In this document: positions 60,876-64,000 of the stretch, piece after piece
Numbering within the stretch: the first letter of the stretch is position 1
How the letters are laid out: every line of letters begins with the position of its first letter
NCBI GenBank assembly: GCA_027919835.1
Contig: JANVFP010000037.1
Coordinates: 427,838-491,837 of the forward strand
Source: Lentinula raphanica
Lineage: Eukaryota; Basidiomycota; Agaricomycetes; Agaricales; Omphalotaceae
Reading direction: 5' to 3'
Length of the DNA stretch: 64,000 nucleotides
Notes under the pieces: generated by a model
What the model was told of the DNA's origin: nothing
The model's input: only the letters and a program-made list of their open reading frames with translations
Database searches by the model: none
Position numbers and translations under genes: made by a program

Positions 60876-63546
60876 ATGTCGTCTCGCAACGCCGGATCTT
60901 CGTCGTCTCACAAGCAATATGCTGTTCGAGAGTTACGTAGTAAGGTTTCGGCAGCCAAAGACCTCAAGTTCAACACCCAACTTCGACCGAGGGATAACAT
61001 CACCACCAAGAAGCCAGCTCTATTCCTCCCTTCGACCAAGCGTGAATGTGACCTGCTCCAGCGAGCCTGGCCTTCCTATTCCAACTCCTTTGGCTCTGCC
61101 TTCGAGCTTCCACGTTACGCAGCCTCTGACCTTATTGAGTTTCCTCAGTCGCCAGCCAAAGGCTACAAAACACAGATCCCGGATACATTCTACCCCGAAC
61201 AACTGGTTCAACTTGTCGATGGCTTTTCCACTGGTGCCGTGTGTCGCGAGGAAGGCTACATGCTGTACCGCGCGCTTCTCCTTGTTCAGGAGGCCCTGGC
61301 TGACGTGATGGATGAGCCCAAGGCTAAAACCAAGAGTGCACTGTTAGCTATGCTCAGCAATCCGTCCGTGACATCTGCTTTGGTAAGGCTTTTGTCCTCG
61401 TACTGGAGATCTTCCTAACGCGTTTCGTAGGGTTATTACAGAATCTTTTGGCACAAATCCCGTTCCTGCCCTCTATTCGCGCTTCGGTTAATCTCCCTAT
61501 TTTGTGACTTCGCTGCCAAGGTGCTCTCCTCGTCAGAGTATTCCTCCAAGGTCTACAATGAGATTACTCATAGGGGGTTTGGCATTGACAAGGGTTTACG
61601 GGCTCAGACTCGGGTAAGTTTCCTTCCTTATTCTGTTATGACCCGTTACTTATGACAAGGACTTCTCCAGAATTTGAAGGGTCCTTCTCATAGTGTTACT
61701 TCTCTAGCCATCCCTCTTCCATTAGATCCATCTACGTTCGAGGGGCAACTGCTCATCACCGTGGCTCAAGACGGCCCAGCCAGCGCAGTGCTTCGTCACC
61801 CGGTGACGGGTAACATCTTGTTGCCCGACCCTAGTGGTCTGGAAGACCTTCCACCAGCCAGTCCCCTCTTGAATGCCTTAGACGACGATGAAGTAGAGGG
61901 GGAAGGACCCGCCTCCCCAATTGTAGAGAATGACGGTCCCGCCTCCCCAATTATCCCTCTGGACGATGACGCTGATGACGACGACGACGGGGAAACTGAG
62001 GTTTCGGATGAGCTCGCAATCGAGGATATCTTCAAGGCTCCGAAAGGCAAAGGCAAGGCCAAGGCGCCCCTAGGTATGTATTCTCGTTACTCCCAGTTCC
62101 TATGCCTAGTCTAACCTTACTTATCCCTTTCAGAGACTCCCATTCGTCGCAGTCCTCGCGTCAGACCTTCCAAGATTTCTTCTGCCCGGGTTGGTTCCCC
62201 TGTTGCCAGTAGACCCGCTCCCAAGCCAACGAAACGCGAGCGGGAATCTTACTCCCCGGTCGCGGATGTGGTACGTTCTTTTCGCATTTCCTCACTGATT
62301 TGAGCTAACCATTGATTTTCTCTTTAGGAAATGCAGGAGCCATTGCCCAAGAAGGCCAAGACTTCAGCTGCTCCAGTCAAAACTGCTAAGGAGACTGTGT
62401 CTCCCCTAACTGCAGACACCGCCGTTTCTAGGACCACCAAGGGTTCCAAAGCTCCAGCGGCGACTACCAACTTGACAACCGAGTCCGACGCTCCTTTAGA
62501 GCACAACGATCTGGACACCAAGACCCATCACGTCCTTTTCCTTACAAATCCCAAGTTCCAAGTAAAGACTGCTTTTGCTGATCTCGTAGAACAAGATTCC
62601 GGCACCAAGCGTCGACCCGAGATGCAAATCCTCCGATCTTCTCCCTGGACTCTGGACGACGAGCTCAAAGAGCTGGGAGCTTTCCTAACCACGGGTGGAG
62701 TCTCATTTTCGTTGGACAACCTGGGCCGTTTTGGCCACCTGGTTTCCCGACGCATGGTACACGAGGATTCCGATATGGCAGTGTCGGATCCCGACCTTGC
62801 TCCCGCTCTGGACTGCGTATCATGTCAGGTCCGAGGACTCACTTGTATGGCCGGTTCTCATCTAGGAGGTCCCTGTCAGGGATGTACGCAATCCCATCGC
62901 ACTTGTCCCAGTTCTCTTCACCTGGAGCTTCAATCGGAGCTCTTGCAAGATCTTCCCAAGTCCGTACAGTCTCTTCCTGGAGGTAAGTAGGCCGTCGAAC
63001 TTGGAGATTTTGCTAAACCTAGTGCTGACTTGCCATCCCGGATATCCAGGATATTCTTTAGCCGTTGCACGTTTCCAGGCTGGATTGGATCGGTATTTCC
63101 GTGCGCAGGAGCTGGCCCAGGAGATGTTCAACTTGGCCGGCTACAACCTCGCCAATTTGGTCCGTGACCTCAAGGTATCTGGACTCGACGCTAACGTTGT
63201 TCTGACTGCTTGGGCCAAGGAACACCCTAATGAGAAGCTCGGCTACGACGATGCGACTCTCTTTGCCACCTTCTTCAACTGGAACTCGTCGTGTAACCTC
63301 TCAGCCTATCTCGAGAAGCCGGAGGATATCGAGAAGTTCCAACAGTTCTTGAAGGATCACAAACTCGACCTTCCCTCGGTTCCTTCGACTTCGGGTGAAG
63401 CCACATCTGATCCAGGCGAGCCTCCAGTTGAGGAGCCAAAGAGGACCTATTCGGCCATGCACGCCTCTAACTGGAAAAGTGACGCAGAGGCGGCGGCTAA
63501 GCCTGACGAACCGACCACGCTGGTCCCTGGCGAGCAGAAACCTTGA
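60876..63546 (+). CDS. Orphan protein with Zn2Cys6-like six-cysteine cluster
   Basis: Six exons (60876-61382, 61431-61613, 61671-62073, 62134-62270, 62328-62982, 63050-63546) join in frame to 793 residues. The N-terminal 230 residues are mostly helical and basic. A low-complexity acidic stretch with GPASPI repeated twice and DDDADDDDD follows, then a basic KGKGKAKAP and a Ser/Pro/Lys-rich nuclear-localisation-like block (KRERESYSP, PLPKKAKT). Near residues 573-603 is C-x2-C-x6-C-x9-C-x2-C-x6-C, the spacing of fungal Zn2Cys6 clusters, though it sits far from the N-terminus and lacks the usual Lys/Arg between cysteines two and three. The C-terminal 165 residues are helical (AVARFQAGLDRYFRAQELAQ). 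It may be a DNA-binding protein or a mobile-element protein; I cannot decide. Confidence 0.65.
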
Positions 63547-64000
63547 ATAATTCTAGGTTTTCTGTCGCAGATCTGTTGGGGAACATGGTTTCGTTGGGGT
63601 GGATCCGTTCGATGGGGCGCTTTCTTGGACACGACACTTTCCATTGGTACATATCTCGATTCGCGGACTCATCTACAGACCATCGTTTTACTACATACGG
63701 ACTAAACATCATCAAATCTTTACTCGTAGCCTATGTAGTATTTCTTTGAGGTCTTTTCAATCTATCTTGGTACATTCTACAGACTCTTAGGTAGTACCTT
63801 AGTAGTCTGGTCCAATGCATGGCCTTAGTGCCAATTTGATCTTGAAACCTCGTGTGAAATTCTTCATAAGTCCACTAAGTTGACGAACATGACTAGATCT
63901 GTCCTCAGTAGTGTAGAAATAAAGTAAGCTCTAATAGAAGTCTTGAAATACAAATTTCGTGACTTTACTGAGCCTCTTTGTAAGAGAAATGAATAGATCT
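63547..64000. other. 3' flank of the orphan zinc-cluster gene
   Basis: AT-rich sequence to the window edge, with further AGATCT palindromes at 63569, 63895 and 63995. No gene seen; any mobile-element end would lie beyond the window. Confidence 0.5.

Overview
The window reads as nuclear DNA of an agaricomycete (mushroom-forming) basidiomycete. Most coding genes are cut by many 45-70 nt introns, neighbouring genes lie only tens to hundreds of bases apart on both strands, and the set mixes conserved eukaryotic housekeeping genes with a secreted GH10 xylanase carrying a fungal CBM1, an A1 aspartic protease and an NvfI/CmcJ-type oxygenase. There is no sign of operons, ribosome binding sites or CRISPR. 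Exon structures were worked out by hand from reading frames and GT/AG (sometimes GC/AG) signals; each gene is given as the span from start to stop codon.

Layout. 1-6.0 kb is gene-poor and holds a complete CACTA-type foldback transposon (3717-4679) with perfect-looking 395-bp inverted arms and a 3-bp TAT target duplication. 6.0-7.4 kb is an Ecl1-type zinc protein. 7.4-11.2 kb is gene-poor. 11.2-36.2 kb is a dense housekeeping block: VPS54 (GARP tethering), an unknown multi-exon gene, a secreted Ser/Thr-rich protein, UTP21 (small-subunit processome), HRI1, SKP1 (SCF ubiquitin ligase), mitochondrial bL27, a DUF3074/START-like protein, a glutamine synthetase-family enzyme, a WDR53-like WD40 protein, a Tim17-family membrane protein, the mRNA-capping guanylyltransferase and a small disordered protein. 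36.2-39.5 kb is gene-poor. 39.5-53.0 kb is a nutritional and secretory block: CBM1-GH10 xylanase, sulfatase, sugar transporter, an ABM-like protein, a tandem beta-trefoil secreted protein, an aspartic protease and an NvfI/CmcJ-like oxygenase. 53.6-55.6 kb is a four-helix membrane protein.

The last 8 kb (56-64 kb) differs. It has three genes I do not recognise: a small gene built from tandemly duplicated phase-1 exons, three of whose introns appear to use GC donors; a 248-residue protein; and, divergent from these, a 793-residue protein with a six-cysteine Zn2Cys6-like cluster. The 2.3-kb divergent intergenic region between the last two carries 14 copies of the palindrome AGATCT, about thirty times chance. 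This end block is the best candidate for something undescribed, either a lineage-specific gene set or part of a mobile element.

How genes may work together: the xylanase, sulfatase and sugar transporter sit next to each other, the last two sharing a 257-bp divergent promoter, as expected for degradation and uptake of plant polysaccharide. The housekeeping block shows tight tail-to-tail pairs (24 and 34 bp between stop codons), which implies overlapping 3' ends.
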